Positions 1 to 11,180 of a DNA stretch of 64,000 nucleotides are shown here, piece by piece. Source of the DNA: Adiantum capillus-veneris (lineage: Eukaryota > Streptophyta > Polypodiopsida > Polypodiales > Pteridaceae); the NCBI GenBank assembly GCA_014529385.2, contig CM043971.1:90637840-90701839 (forward strand). The letters run 5' to 3'. Position 1 is the stretch's first letter; each line of letters starts with the position of its first letter. The notes beneath the pieces were generated by a model, which was not told the DNA's origin, ran no database searches, and saw nothing but the letters and a program-made list of their open reading frames with translations. Position numbers and translations under genes: made by a program.

Positions 1-397
1 TATAGCTTATCCCATCAAAGGAGACTTTTGTACAATACAGTCTTTGTGTTCCTTGATAAAACTAGTTGGTGTGATGAAGATGGAAGCTTCATACACCAAT
101 TTATGCTTGAAAAACACACCTAGTGTCCCTAACCTCAGTCCCAAGACCTCGCACACCTTCAAAATAGTGAGAGCTAGCAGGGAATGAGGATAGGGAGAGG
201 AAGAAGATATATCTTACAAGAAAAAATTATTCTCCTCACATAATCACTATAATAGCATAGCTTAGCTTAGTAATTTGCATCGTAGAGGACATGAGCATGT
301 CATTGAAGCTTGGCTCTTGGTTGGATTTGCATTCCATAGCCAAGAGTTGTTGGTGTAGGCTGGAGAAGGAGGTGGAGTTCTTCTTGCACACATGAGT

Positions 398-428
<31 letters not shown>

Positions 429-1297
429 CATTGTGTTAGTGTAAAATCCAACCCATTCTCTCATCTTGATCAACCCCTCTTGCTAAATGCTCATGTTGGC
501 CTCCCACTGGCTCCTGTAAAGCTTAGCCAATCACAAATTATAAGCATAGCTGATAGCTTTTTGACAAGTGCTCCCCTTTCCCCTTTTGTGAGAGCTTTAG
601 GTATTTAATTAATTCAGCTAAAATCTCACTGGACCTTTTTGTTTTCTGGCCAATAAGAATCAGGCAAGCCATTGGGCTGATGGATGCTCATTGGACCCCT
701 TCGTAGACTGTCCAATAGTCTTCTAGGGAGCTTAATTTCTATTGGTTCTTTTATCAAGCATTTTTAAATTGATTATAATAAATTTATTCTAGCCTAATTC
801 TCATTGGTCCACCTCTATGGCCATCCAATAGGAGTTGAGGGGAGATTGGGGCAACTGGCCTAGGAGCTTGACATGTGTCCAATATTCCCTTTGTGTAAAT
901 GGGAAGCCTTGGAGTGTGTGTGTTTCTCTCTCATCCCCTACAAAATGGTCTTGCTCCCTCCTTCCTACAGATGTGGGAAGACTTTTTAGTCTTCTCATGA
1001 CTATCCAATTACCCTATGCTTTGGCCATTGGATAGAAGCTTTAATTTCTAGAACCTTAGCCTATGTAAGTCTTAATGGAACTGAACCTTAGGTCTTTTAA
1101 GGCACATTGAAACACATTGCTCTTTTGCAGGCTATCCCCCTTTGAATCCCTATTTTCCCTTTGGATTTCTGATAGAGACCGCGGTCTGCAGCCTTACCAA
1201 TATTCTAGCTTTTACTCTCCTGGTACTTTCTCATATTAAATGATCATTTTAACATGAGAAAATCATTTGGGAGTATTAGATATTAGTTTTTGTGACA
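1..1297 (-). repeat. 3' LTR of chromovirus copy A (runs off window)
   Basis: The reverse complement starts TGTCA at 1297 and aligns with the LTRs of copies B (from 41470) and C (from 57701). Shared blocks include the start of the LTR, the text near 340-360, and the text at 1-120. Copy B and C LTRs are about 1.57-1.62 kb, so roughly 300 bp should lie left of the window. Confidence 0.85.
398..426. repeat. (TG)n microsatellite
   Basis: About 14 TG units lie inside the LTR of copy A. The reverse-strand ORF spanning it encodes a His-Thr run and is not a gene. Confidence 0.95.
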
Positions 1298-1651
1298 TTA
1301 CCTCTCTCTTGAAATCATAGTCGTCCTCGACCATGAGGTAGAGAAGATAAAGCCTAGTCATTAGTCCGTTTGCTAGCGGGTAGAGGACTCCTATTTTAGC
1401 CTATGACATTGTCCTAGAATGGATGACTAGTCCTTTTGGTGCTTGGGAGAGTTAGTTGCGGCAAGCATGTGTTCACATTAGTCTGTATCAATCTTCCATA
1501 GTAGAGTGACAAGCTCTACTTGGTGTTCAAGGGACGTCGTCTCCACAAACATGATCCTAAGCATGCATACTGATTAAAATCTATGCACAATAAAGAAAAA
1601 GAGAGTCTTATAAGACAAAAACTTTGTCTATCTATACATACTTATGTTTGC
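1298..1651 (-). other. 3' untranslated segment and polypurine tract of copy A
   Basis: No coding is seen. Read on the minus strand, an AAGAGAGAGGTA purine run lies directly before the LTR start at 1297, the expected place for the plus-strand primer. The same segment follows the chromodomain of copy B (41113-41469), including the CTCTACCCGCTA block. Confidence 0.75.
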
Positions 1652-2398
1652 TTACTCTAGGGAATCATTGTAAGCATTGACAAGGTTTAGGTTATCCTTT
1701 AATTGTATGCCTTGCATCCATCTAGCATCTTCAAAAGGATAATTTTTAAACTTGATAATATATCTTCGGATAGTCTTGCCGCCTTGTAATACCTTGTCTT
1801 TGTGTTGGAGAATGGACTCGGACTGCAGCAACTCTTCTTGGTCCTCGATCTCCGGTGGGTCTTCAATAATTGGTTCTTGAGGTGGTTTTCCTTTGTAAGG
1901 CTTTAGTATGCTCACATGGAAAGCATTGTGTATGAGCCAGTGGCTAGGCAACTTGAATTGATAGGCCATCTCATTGATCGTTCTAAGAATTTGGAAGGGA
2001 CCATAGTACCTTTTTGCTAACTTAGCATAGTACTTTTGGTGTCTCGTAGGACTCTTGCTCGTTGTGTGCCTTAATGAGCCTTGGGAAACTTAAGCAAGAC
2101 CCAATTATTTTGTTTAAAGGCTAGGGCTCTTATGTGCTTATTAGCAGCAGCCTTTTCCCTTTGCTGAGAGATGGATATAGCATCCTTAATCTTTTGAAAA
2201 TATTCTTGCATGTCTCACGTATATTCATCTGCAGCGAAGATCTTCCCATGTACCTTGAGTAGCAAAGGACTTTTTTATCTTTCCTCTATTACATGAAAAG
2301 GTTCTTTTCCCGTGGAAGTATATACAGTGTTATTGTAAGCATACTCCACTAAGAGTAAGTACTTCTTACATTGGGACTTTTGATCTACTTCTGTGACA
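1652..2398 (-). pseudogene. Integrase C-terminus and chromodomain of copy A
   Basis: The open part, 1652-1969, encodes about 105 residues. It starts in the integrase C-terminal segment (YQFKLPSHWLIHNAFHVS) and continues into a chromodomain-like stretch with RRYIIKFKNYPFEDARW. The chromodomain of this clade is known to guide integration to marked chromatin. The canonical W-K-G-Y-P core reads F-K-N-Y-P, and copy B has the same variant at 40984-41050, so it belongs to the family rather than being damage. From 1970 to 2398 the integrase continues out of frame with stops. The segment ends at the TGACA target duplication of element D and resumes at 28379. Confidence 0.85.
2394..2398. repeat. Left target-site duplication (TGACA) of element D
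   Basis: TGACA lies directly before the LTR start at 2399 and is repeated at 28374-28378 after the far LTR. Five bases is the usual duplication for Ty3 integrases. Confidence 0.93.
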
Positions 2399-3314
2399 TG
2401 TTAGCAGCAAGCTAACACGGATAACATTTTTCGAAGTTCTTATTGTAAAACACTTATTATTTTGATAAATCGAGAATATTGTAACTCCTATTTTCTTGGA
2501 TAAACTCTGTAATTAATGAGTCGGGGCTACAAGCTTTCAGATTGTATCAACCTGTCATTACCCATCTTTGGTAGAACTCCCAGATTATTAGTTTTGACCA
2601 CCAAAAACCTTGGCTAAGGTATAAAAGTGAATTTTTGTAAGTTATTGTAAAGTTTTGAATAATGAAATACACAACGTGAGCTAACGCGCTCACTCCTCTC
2701 CTTCTTGCGCTTCCCACTCGCTCCTCGGTTGTCACATTGTAGGCGCGTTTGTTGCATTGTAACCGCAGGTAAGTCCTCTACGCATTGACGTAAACGCATC
2801 ACAATAATTCATAGTTTTTTGCATCGCCGACCTGCGGCCTAATTTCATCATAACTAGGAATTTACACTTTCAAATTAAGAACTAAGCATAGGCGGGGTAT
2901 TGGGGCATCATTGCCAAGCATTTAGATGCATTCTAGGTTGAAAATGACTAGGTCAAAAATCCATTGTTGTTAATAATTGCAATTTTGGCACTTGACGTAA
3001 AGTGAGGTTTGAGACCATAATCATGTGTGCTCAGGTCTTATAGTCATGTCCTAGAAGTTTCGTTATGTTTGGATGTCATCTGATGCTGTAACAGATGTGA
3101 TTTGTTTGCCGATGAGCGATTGGCTTTTGGTGAGTTCAGTCACTTGACTGTAGCTTGAGTTAGAGGCGATTTGTTAGTTGTTTTCCGAGAGATTGACAAC
3201 CTCTTGTAGCCTCTATGCACTAGTCGAGTCAACTTCAGCCCATGGACAATTTGATTGTGGTTCTCGCTAATACTACAATAAGATAGGATGGTGAGGTTAG
3301 ACATGCATCCCACA
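2399..3314 (+). repeat. 5' LTR of element D
   Basis: It starts TGTTAGCAGC and ends CCCACA. It aligns end to end with 27451-28373. A TATAAAAG promoter box lies at 2620-2627 in a conserved context, with the second LTR matching at 27672-27679. Confidence 0.92.
2620..2627 (+). promoter_or_regulatory. TATA box of element D 5' LTR
   Basis: TATAAAAG lies 221 bp into the LTR and is kept in the other LTR. It is the likely pol II promoter core marking the U3/R boundary region. Confidence 0.65.
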
Positions 3315-3316
3315 TC

Positions 3317-3334
3317 TGGCGCTACTGCCAGGGA
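3317..3334 (+). other. Primer binding site of element D (tRNA-Asp type)
   Basis: TGGCGCTACTGCCAGGGA begins 2 nt after the LTR. It resembles the complement of the 3' end of plant tRNA-Asp with a few mismatches. Similar sites occur at 7680 (element E) and 49072 (element H). Confidence 0.75.
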
Positions 3335-5160
3335 TCAAAGAGACCTAAACTAGGAAAAAACACAAGCGTTTTGTGAAGTTATTCTTTCACTTCCTCTAGG
3401 ATTGCCTAGAGTTCAAAACTTTCTTTTAGAAACCGCATAGCCTAAGATTGTCATCTTTTGCTGTGTAGAGGTAGCTTGGAAGTAGTCATACTTGCTGAGT
3501 GCCTTTATGATTGTAAGATTGTAGAAATAGATTAGGATTTTGAGGATGAGTGGTAGACGAGACAAGTCTTAAGATCAATGCTCAGAAAACCATAAAAGAC
3601 AAGAAAATGAGTATTTGTGGACACTTTCCACAACCCCATTGCATGAGAATCTAGGAGTAGGGTAAGTAGGATCCGAGGTAGATTTCAGAACATTTCTCTC
3701 TCTGAAAGAATCATTGTGAGTTGTTATTGGAAGTTGCAGAATTTCAGGTCTACGGCTAAAAATAGCACAAAAAGACTCCAAACCACTCAACCTGACTGGA
3801 GAGTAAGCTTAAAAGTTGCATGAACCAGTTGGTAAGCTCAAGGACACTTCGAGGTAAACATTTCAAGAGTTGCCCAAAACTCATATTATTTACTTTTTCT
3901 TGACATTCTTGGCAAAATTAAGTTTTGACTTGATTCATAGGCTTAAAATAGCTCATAAAAAGACTGTCCACCATTGAAAAATTGCAAAAATTGGTTCATT
4001 TCAAGCTTGAAGTTAATAATCATGATTATTGACTTTTAGCTCAAATTTGACCAAGGTTCATACCATCGACTCATTGCATGTGTACAAACAACTTTTGTAA
4101 AGGCACAAAAGATTTGGATCACCAATCTGGCAAAAAACTGGGTAAAAACTAAAGTTTGTACTAACTTTCTAAATCTTGAATGTAGATTGGGAAAACATTT
4201 ATCCAAACTTGTTGAAATTTGATTCATAGGCTTATATTGATGTGATAAACATGTGTACATGCTCAATTGATAAAAAAAAGATGCAAAACGCTACCAATTT
4301 TGTAAATAATCGTGATTATTTACATCTATCTCATTTTTCAACTTTTTCAACCAAGTCAGCAAATCACTAGTTTTATCATGTTGTAATAAGCCCACAAACC
4401 AAATTTGGTAAGATTTGGATCACTGGATTGAAAATTGTGACCAAATTTACAAAGTTGGTCTACGAACAAAAAATTGATGACCATTTGACCAAAAAATGTC
4501 CAAACTTGATGAAACTTGACTAGGGACCTTAACTTGAGGTGCTGAACAGATCTATGTCAAAGTTGGGACAAAAATTTGCAAAAATTTAGCCGGAGTAAAT
4601 AATCGTGATTATTTACATGTGCTTCAAAACTTGAAAATTTTGCAAATTTGAGTATACCACAAGGTCAAGCATATCAAATAGACCCTACAAATCAATTTTG
4701 GTGAAATTTGGATCACAAAAGTGAGACTTAAGCCAGATTCTTGAAATCAAAGTCTGCGAACACAAAACACTTGATAAACTGGATCAAATTTTGTCCAAAC
4801 TTGTTGAAACCAGGGACTTTAACAGGTTGTATACTTGCCAAACCAAGAAAAAAGTCTAAAACACTAGCAAAAGTAAATAATCGTGATTATTTACTACTGC
4901 TACCCATGGACATCAGATTTGACTTTTGAACTTGTAAAGTGTTAGACCGGCATAATACAAAGCCACCGGGCAATTTTGGGTTCAATCGGATCCAAATTGG
5001 TACATGTTCACTCAGTTTTGCAGATTAATCCTTTGATTTTTTGCTAAAGACGAATCTGAAAGTCAATTGTTGACTCCTATAGCTCGATTTGAAGTGATAT
5101 ACATAGACCAATCATGACAATTAGCAAAAACTCTACTATCTTTATAGAAGAATAGCTAAC
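3335..5160 (+). other. Long 5' leader of element D with palindrome array
   Basis: No convincing coding. The AT-rich leader holds four palindromes listed separately (4012-4894). It ends in TTTGTACAG just before the first ORF, which resembles a 3' splice site; this is weak evidence for leader splicing. Confidence 0.6.
4012..4894. repeat. Four spaced copies of a 22-bp palindrome (5' block)
   Basis: The copies lie at 4012-4033, 4302-4323, 4595-4616 and 4873-4894. Each is a 10-base arm GTAAATAATC, a 2-base centre, then the arm's reverse complement. The last three are perfect; the first has changes in both arms (GTTAATAATC and GATTATTGAC). Start-to-start spacing is 290, 293 and 278 bp. Flanking DNA is only loosely alike, so the palindrome is the best conserved part of each unit. 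Confidence 0.93.
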
Positions 5161-5700
5161 TTGATCAAATTTGTACAGGAATCAGGTTGTAGACGAGGAA
5201 TCGGCAATTCAGTAGAGGTTGCAATCAAGTCAAGTGAAAATAGACGACAAGTCAATCCAAAGGTAATTTCTCTATCCAGGGCTTCACCAGTCTTTATGAA
5301 CCTTAGATCTGGTTGTGTACTAGGAAATCAGGGCATACTCGGAGAAACCTCCAGTAGAGTATCCACCGAAGAAAGCGTGAATCAAGGCAATTCCTTGCAC
5401 ACAATCCTTGAAGAAGTCTCAGACACTTTTTCAGATTCAACATCTGAAATGTCTTCTTACTCGACTCGCTCAAAAATTGGAACGATAATGTGCTATAAGC
5501 ATATACTCTCTTTTTATAAGACTAACCGCCATGGAGCTCAGGTTTACCTGGACCCTAACGAGGAGTATGCTATTCGCATTGATGACCATGGTATTGATTT
5601 TGAAGAAGAGATTAGGGCAAACAAACAAGGAAAAATATACATGGACATAAATGGAACTCAATATGTACAAGTTGAAAACCCTGATGTAATAGACAAATGA
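5161..5700 (+). CDS. ORF1 upstream of gag in element D, unknown product
   Basis: The open frame covers 179 codons. The first in-frame ATG is at 5296, giving about 134 residues; 5161 itself is TTG. The protein is polar. Its N-terminal half is Ser/Thr/Glu-rich, and the C-terminal half is acidic (YLDPNEEYAIRIDDHGIDFEEE). I see no zinc finger, protease or membrane segment. Its place between leader and gag recalls the extra ORF1 of Ogre-type Tat elements, but similarity to that protein was not tested. The stop overlaps the next ATG as ATGA at 5697. It may instead be the gag N-terminus. Confidence 0.5.
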   Translation: MIKFVQESGCRRGIGNSVEVAIKSSENRRQVNPKVISLSRASPVFMNLRSGCVLGNQGILGETSSRVSTEESVNQGNSLHTILEEVSDTFSDSTSEMSSYSTRSKIGTIMCYKHILSFYKTNRHGAQVYLDPNEEYAIRIDDHGIDFEEEIRANKQGKIYMDINGTQYVQVENPDVIDK

Positions 5701-6002
5701 GGGTTAAAAGTAAACACCATAATCTCAGATATGTCAGCAAAGATGGACCACCAACTTTAGAATTTGAGGGATACGATCAAGTAGGTTTGAATCCTTTGAA
5801 ACGGCTTAGAAACATAAAAGATCTTTTGTGGACTTTGCATGCCAAATCAAGACGACTAACAGCCATGAAGATCATCTATATCTTCAAGATCAAAGATAAG
5901 GAATCAGCAGACCTACCAACCTACTTGTTTAGGGATTGTTATAACAACAAATTTTTTATGATGACTCATGAGGAGGTAGAACAAACCAAATACCACGGGT
6001 AA
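5697..6002 (+). CDS. Second small ORF of element D leader region, unknown product
   Basis: The 101-codon ORF begins with ATG in the ATGA overlap with ORF1. It is basic at the start (RVKSKHHNLRYVSKDG) and mixed afterwards. No family is recognised. It ends at TAA just after 6000, and a further ORF of 77 codons follows at 6052-6285 before recognisable gag. These may be pieces of one decayed reading frame running from ORF1 to gag. Confidence 0.4.
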   Translation: MRVKSKHHNLRYVSKDGPPTLEFEGYDQVGLNPLKRLRNIKDLLWTLHAKSRRLTAMKIIYIFKIKDKESADLPTYLFRDCYNNKFFMMTHEEVEQTKYHG

Positions 6003-6051
6003 TCCATAAGGAATTGGATATTGGGACAAGGACCATAAACAATTCCAAGAG

Positions 6052-7067
6052 ATGAACACCGTGAGAGATCATCTGAGAGTAATGTTAAGAAACAAAAAAC
6101 CACCTCATCACGAAGAAAATCGGGTGACACTAAGGCCAGTCCAGGGCTACATGAGTCACTTTTTTCAACAGACTAGTTTGAAGGACTCGGAACAGGACCA
6201 ACTACTAGGAGACCAGGAGTTGACCCAACCAGACGCGTCAGACCAGCTAATTTTCAAAAATGGGTCAGAAAATATAGCAGATTAGGGGATCCATACGACC
6301 ACTTAGCAAGCTTTAAGCAAGTGATAAGAGAAAAACTATTTGATTTCCATACCAATTCAAGGGGTTTGGAACGACATTAGAGGGAAAAGCATTGACATGG
6401 TTCCAAAACATTCCACCGAGGTCAATCATGGACTTGAACACATTAGCTCAAGGATTTGTAGCTTCTTGTTCCAAAACAGGGATCAAAAATAATACGGTAG
6501 CTCAAAAATCTATAGCTTTAAGCAGAAACATGGTGAGTCTGTTAGGGATTGTGCAACTCGAATGAAACAGTACATTGTCAAATGCCCAGGGCTAGAGATA
6601 CCTGCAGAAGAACGACTTATATCTTTGTTTCTAGAGGGACTGCTAAACAAAGAACTTCATGCTATACTCTATAGTAAAAAGCATACAACCCTAAAGAGTG
6701 TGTGTCAGATGCTATTGACTTAGGAGACAACTGTGATATTTTTAACAAAGAAGATGTCCCTAAGGATAACTAAAGCGAGAAAACAACGTCCACTAAACCA
6801 GCACAAGTGGGAACGGCTGCTACAGCACCACTTTCAGCCATAGAAGATATGCTCAAAAGGATGAACGACATGATGAACAACATGCAAAAAGCACCTATGA
6901 GGGGAACAGGACAAGGGATACCTCAACAGGGACAACCAATTAGGCCACAAAAATGGTGTGCAATTGAGGGTAGATGGAACAACCATGAGACCCATGAGTG
7001 CTACTTCCAACCAAAGTATGATGGGAATGTTCAGTACGTGCCTATGAGGCCACAAGGACAACCCATG
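6052..7067 (+). pseudogene. gag of element D, 5' part (split by element E)
   Basis: The frames together read like a retrotransposon gag capsid domain. The best part is about 6520-6740, with KHGESVRDCATRMKQYI and PAEERLISLFLEGL, typical of the Retrotrans_gag family. At least two frameshifts and several stops occur between 6290 and 6780. An open piece at 6807-7067 has Gln/Pro-rich linker text and a degenerate Cys/His motif (HETHECYF). Nested element E interrupts the frame at 7067; the gene continues at 15906. Confidence 0.7.
7063..7067. repeat. Left target-site duplication (CCATG) of element E
   Basis: CCATG precedes the LTR at 7068 and recurs at 15901-15905 directly after the far LTR. Confidence 0.9.
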
Positions 7068-7286
7068 TGTTAATCCTCACGGCTCACGGACACCCTATCA
7101 CCTACAACGGACGTTGTAACCTACGGAGGACATTGTATTACTTATTTGGTAGAGTCAGGTACCGGGCTTGTTGGTCCAATAGGAAAAGGGTAAGAGTGAT
7201 CGTTGATGAGAAGCGCACTCTAACTAGAACATTCAAGGGATTAGTTGGTTAAGCATGGGCGCCCAAGTGTGAATGGGGTGAGCTCA

Positions 7287-7294
7287 TATAAAAG
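7287..7294 (+). promoter_or_regulatory. TATA box of element E 5' LTR
   Basis: TATAAAAG is in identical context at 15528-15535 in the second LTR. Confidence 0.65.
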
Positions 7295-7387
7295 TCAACT
7301 AAACCTAAAATTCACTCATTCTCTCATTTGTGCAATAGAAGAATGCTCTTGCTCCATCTCCATCTCCATCTTCTTCATCTCTTTGTG

Positions 7388-7435
7388 TGTGTGAGAGAGA
7401 GAGAGAGAGTGAGAGAGGGAGAGAGAGGGAGTGTG
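7388..7435. repeat. GA-rich microsatellite in element E LTR
   Basis: A TG run followed by interrupted GA repeats, duplicated in the second LTR at about 15624-15676. ORFs crossing it (for example 15486-15794) are low-complexity artefacts. Confidence 0.85.
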
Positions 7436-7679
7436 TGGGCGATCGAGAATTACGAAGGAACGACAGCGGTGAAGCGGTTGAGCACAGCGTAGCGGCGTCT
7501 TCTTCTTCTTCGTGGCGAGGAATCCTCCACGAAGCAAGCGTAGAGCGGTGAGTGACACACCATCGCCTTCTTTGAGCTTACTAGTTTAGGCTTGTTGTGT
7601 GCTTGGAGCCATTTTTGGCTCGCACACGGTGTATCGGCAAGTTCCTTGCATTGACACGTGTGACACACGCGTATATTTT

Positions 7680-7697
7680 TGGCACCACTGCCGGGGA
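7680..7697 (+). other. Primer binding site of element E (tRNA-Asp type)
   Basis: TGGCACCACTGCCGGGGA starts 4 nt after the LTR and resembles the complement of a plant tRNA-Asp 3' end. Confidence 0.78.
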
Positions 7698-8450
7698 ATG
7701 CCATAAATTAAGCTCGAGTAGCACTCTGTGCTTCTCCGGGGTGCAATTTCTATTGTAGGAAAGGTAGGGAAGGAGGGTGTGTGTGTTGAGAAGAGGGATT
7801 TGGTGTTATACTGTGTGTTTTTTTTTTTAATGGAGTTTTCAAAGGTACTGTGTTTATTCTTTGTGTATTAAGGTTGTTAGTTTTCTTTGTTAATAGAGTT
7901 TTCAAAGGTACTGTGTTTATTCTCTGTGTATTAAGGTAGTTAGTTTTCTGTGTATAGTAAGTAGGAAGTAGATTAGTGAGAGCTAATAGAGTGTGTTAGT
8001 GTGTAAGAGTAGGTGTATTAGTTAGAAGTAGGTAGATAGAGTGTGTGTGTACTCTCGCGCAGGCCGCGGCGACCTTATCCTTTTTCTTTAGTTTAAAAAT
8101 TTGAAAAAAAAATTAAAGGTAGGACCGGGATCGGGAATATCTCCCAGACCCAAGCCCAAGCTCACGCTCAGGCCTAGGCCTCAGTCGCCTTTTAAAAAAA
8201 CAAATTTAGCTTTACACGTAGCTAAAAATCGATTTTTTGAGGACCAACGGAACGTCAGATGCTCGAAAATTGTGTTGTAAAGCACACAGCGACCCTCTAA
8301 GTGATACGCTCATTTTGAGCTATCACACACTATAATTAAAAAAATCAAACATTAAAAAAAAACATTAAAAACGTAAAAAACACGAGTGAAAACGGACGCT
8401 TAAAAAAGGCAAGCGGTTAACCTTCAAGGTTATTCACCGACATTTGTAGG
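7698..8450 (+). other. 5' leader of element E with a 62-bp tandem duplication
   Basis: No coding is seen. A 62-bp unit beginning GAGTTTTCAAAGG is repeated head to tail at 7833-7894 and 7895-7956 with a few mismatches. The rest is AT-rich with homopolymer runs. Confidence 0.75.
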
Positions 8451-11180
8451 GTGCCAAAAGCACATGCATCTGCACTCTGGTCGTGTGCTAGAGACGGAGC
8501 AACTAGAGAGAATTTCGATTTACGCGAGTTCTCAATTCCACCTACTTTAGGTTCTGGACCCTTGACGGGGACCCAAGGTAGTACAAACCAAGACCCGAAC
8601 ATAGCGGCTAGTGACTCTTCCTCTGACTACGACGTCATGGAGGGTTTCCCAATGCGTAATCCCAATAGCTCGAGCCAAGACATGCATGCCATGGGCCCTC
8701 GGTCCAGGCCGAGTGTGCTTAGCCGCCTGAAGGAAACCTTTAGTAGAGCCACTCGCTCTGAACATGGAGCTGATGATGTAAATGAGGGGGTATTACCGGA
8801 TGAGAATGTGCACGTGAATACTTCATTCACTGCACCTCCTGACTCTTCATAGTTATTTCTCTCCGAGGTCATATTACCGGATGGTAGAAGCCTTGCCGAA
8901 GTGCAAGAGGTTGAGCGATATATCCTTGCAGCAAGGGAAAAGAAAGTCGAGAGCTTACGCAAGGCGAAGCAACGAAGAGAGTTAAAAGCAAAAGCTCCTA
9001 TGTCAATATCCTTGCTAAGAGAGCAATCAAGTGCTCCTGATTTAGCAACCGCTAAGGGCCAACCCCTAGAAAGAAACATTGCATCTAGCTCAAAGGACAC
9101 CCCTAGCACCTCAATCCTAGATGGAGTGTTCTTAAACGAGAACTGGGAGTACGAATTACAAATAGAGACTCTGACCGACCTATACACAGGTCACACCTAT
9201 CACGTGGGTTGGTTAGATATCCTACAATCCACAATGGGTGCTACAGGTGTGGAGGATCAACAACAAAGAGTTTGTGAGGTCATCCATAGGGTCATTGAGT
9301 TAGAGAGACAGAACAAGGGGATCAACATGCCTTCAACGGGTCTCATGAGATTCTTGGATACAGGGAAGGCTAAACAACTGACCTTATCGCAAATGGAGAC
9401 TCCCTCGGTAAGTCCGATGGATCCCCCATATGTTGTTTCTCCAGGGTTCTCAGTGCAATCTGAGCCCACAAGTGATAGCTTTACCTTTCCAAGTCTAGCT
9501 CATCTTTCCCTTGATGACACCATGGCTACCATGCCTACCCCAATGATGGGCATGCCGAGAAACACTCCATGGACCTCATTTGTTAGTAAAGCACCACTAC
9601 ATGGTAGCTCAATACCTGCAACAACAGTACCTACAAGTGTGTACCAATCATATGCACCTATGGGTCATCACACTCATGTAGTCCCTACCCCTCCCATTGT
9701 TTCAACTACCTATGCTCCACAACCACAATACACCAGTTCTTATTTCCATGGGACCATACTGACTAGCATTAGCATGTCACATCCGATGTCTGCTATTCCT
9801 AGGGCCACCCATATGAACTATGGACCACCACATGGCACAACATCGTACCCAACGTGGAACCCAAGGGATTCCTATGTGCCAAGCCCAATGCCAATACCTA
9901 CTCCACATGTAGTCTCTGGAGCGCCTTCACCCACGGTGCCTGCTCACTTAGGTGACTTGGCAGCATTTTCTCAAGCTATTGGTCGATCTATTGCTGAGAA
10001 TATGCATAACACGCCTGATAGAGAGCCTAGAAGTAAGGCATTACAAATAGCCAAGCTCACACAAAAATTTAGTGGAGACGGGGATGTGAGAAAGCATATC
10101 GAAGTGTTTGAACAAATATGCGATTCTCTAGGAGAACACAATGACCTACATAAGAGCAATGCTTTAAGCCTAACCTTAAGTGGAAAGGTTGGGGATTGGT
10201 ATAGAACCCTAAGGGTGGAAGAAAAAACGATTTACCCTACTCTTAGGAGACTGTTCTTAAAAGAATACATACGAGAGAGAGTGCTTTGGGGTGTAGCCTC
10301 TCAGCTCCAGAAAGCCCAACGAAAGGAAGGAGAGTCGGTGAGAGACTTTATAAGTCGCTTGAAGCATTTGAATTCTCGTTGTAATCCAAATGAGCGCTTC
10401 AACAATAACCAATTGCTTGATAGATTCATTAGGGGATTACGACATGAGGATATCTACAATGGCCTAGTCATTAGAGGTATCACCACTTGGGAAGCAGTCA
10501 CCACCAATGCGATCCAATTGGAGGATAATTTAATGATTCAAGAAGAAAGAGTGTCTGTTGAGTCTAAATCTATTAGCTCACAAGCATCAAGGCATCAGCC
10601 AATGACTCTAAAGCCTATTGCTAAGGAGCCAAAGATATCTGAGATGACTTTAGCAGATCTCACCAAGGCTATTCAAGAGAGTCTTAGAGACAATCGTGCT
10701 CCACAAAACAATCATATGTATCGAAGAAGGGAGCAGCAATGGTGCTCAATATGCTATGGATCGCATAATACCAGTGAATGCCCTACTTTTAGAGTAAAAT
10801 TCAATGGGAACTGCAATGCCTGTGGGAGGTATGGTCATCAAGCTAAGGATTGCATAGTATTTAAGCGTGCGATGGCCAATAGACCAACCTTAGCATGGAC
10901 AAACACACCTCGAGTGCCTGCATTGATGCCGGCCCCACCTCTTGAACAAACTTCACAACACATGGTCCCTAGGGCCCAAAATGTTGTTCAAACAACACCC
11001 TTACCACCTCCAGTGCTAGGACCGCAACCACCACATCCGAGAATCACTTCTGTAAATCAAGTGGGTTGTGAGTCATCTATTGCTTGTTTGGAAGGATGTG
11101 AGGAAGATATAGATCCTAATATCGCCGATGGGATGGATGTGCTTGAAGAAAGTCAAGAGACCACCTCTTCAATGCTATGA
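8451..11180 (+). pseudogene. gag polyprotein of element E (one in-frame TAG)
   Basis: One reading frame runs 8451-11180, broken only by TAG at 8850-8852. The N-terminal part is Ser-rich; about 9520-9990 is a Pro/Met/Thr-rich spacer. From about 10030 it carries a capsid-type gag domain (GKVGDWYRTLRVEEK, ESVRDFISRLKHLNSRCNP, RFIRGLRHEDIYNGL). Near 10740-10860 are two zinc knuckles, WCSICYGSHNTSECP and CNACGRYGHQAKDC, which in gag bind RNA. The start is uncertain: 8451 is GTG, with in-frame ATGs at 8637 and 9000. The frame ends by shifting near 11130-11180 into the protease frame. Codon integrity over 2.7 kb is far better than in D's gag. Confidence 0.82.

Larger units (their letters stand above)
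7068..7675 (+). repeat. 5' LTR of element E
   Basis: It begins TGTTAATCC. A TATAAAAG box is at 7287-7294. A GA-rich microsatellite spans about 7388-7435, on the transcribed side of the promoter. The 3' terminus reads GCGTATA where the other LTR reads GTGCACA, three transitions apart. Confidence 0.88.

Noticed and set aside
3575-4266. Small reverse-strand ORFs in the D leader
   Set aside because: AT-rich DNA with chance ORFs of 60-76 codons, not kept in the related 3' block.
4012-4894. CRISPR-like array
   Set aside because: The spacing of about 290 bp, the palindromic unit and the plant retroelement context exclude a CRISPR array.
8627-9187. 186-codon reverse-strand ORF
   Set aside because: It lies opposite the E gag frame, which has zinc knuckles and capsid motifs; the reverse ORF has no family signal.
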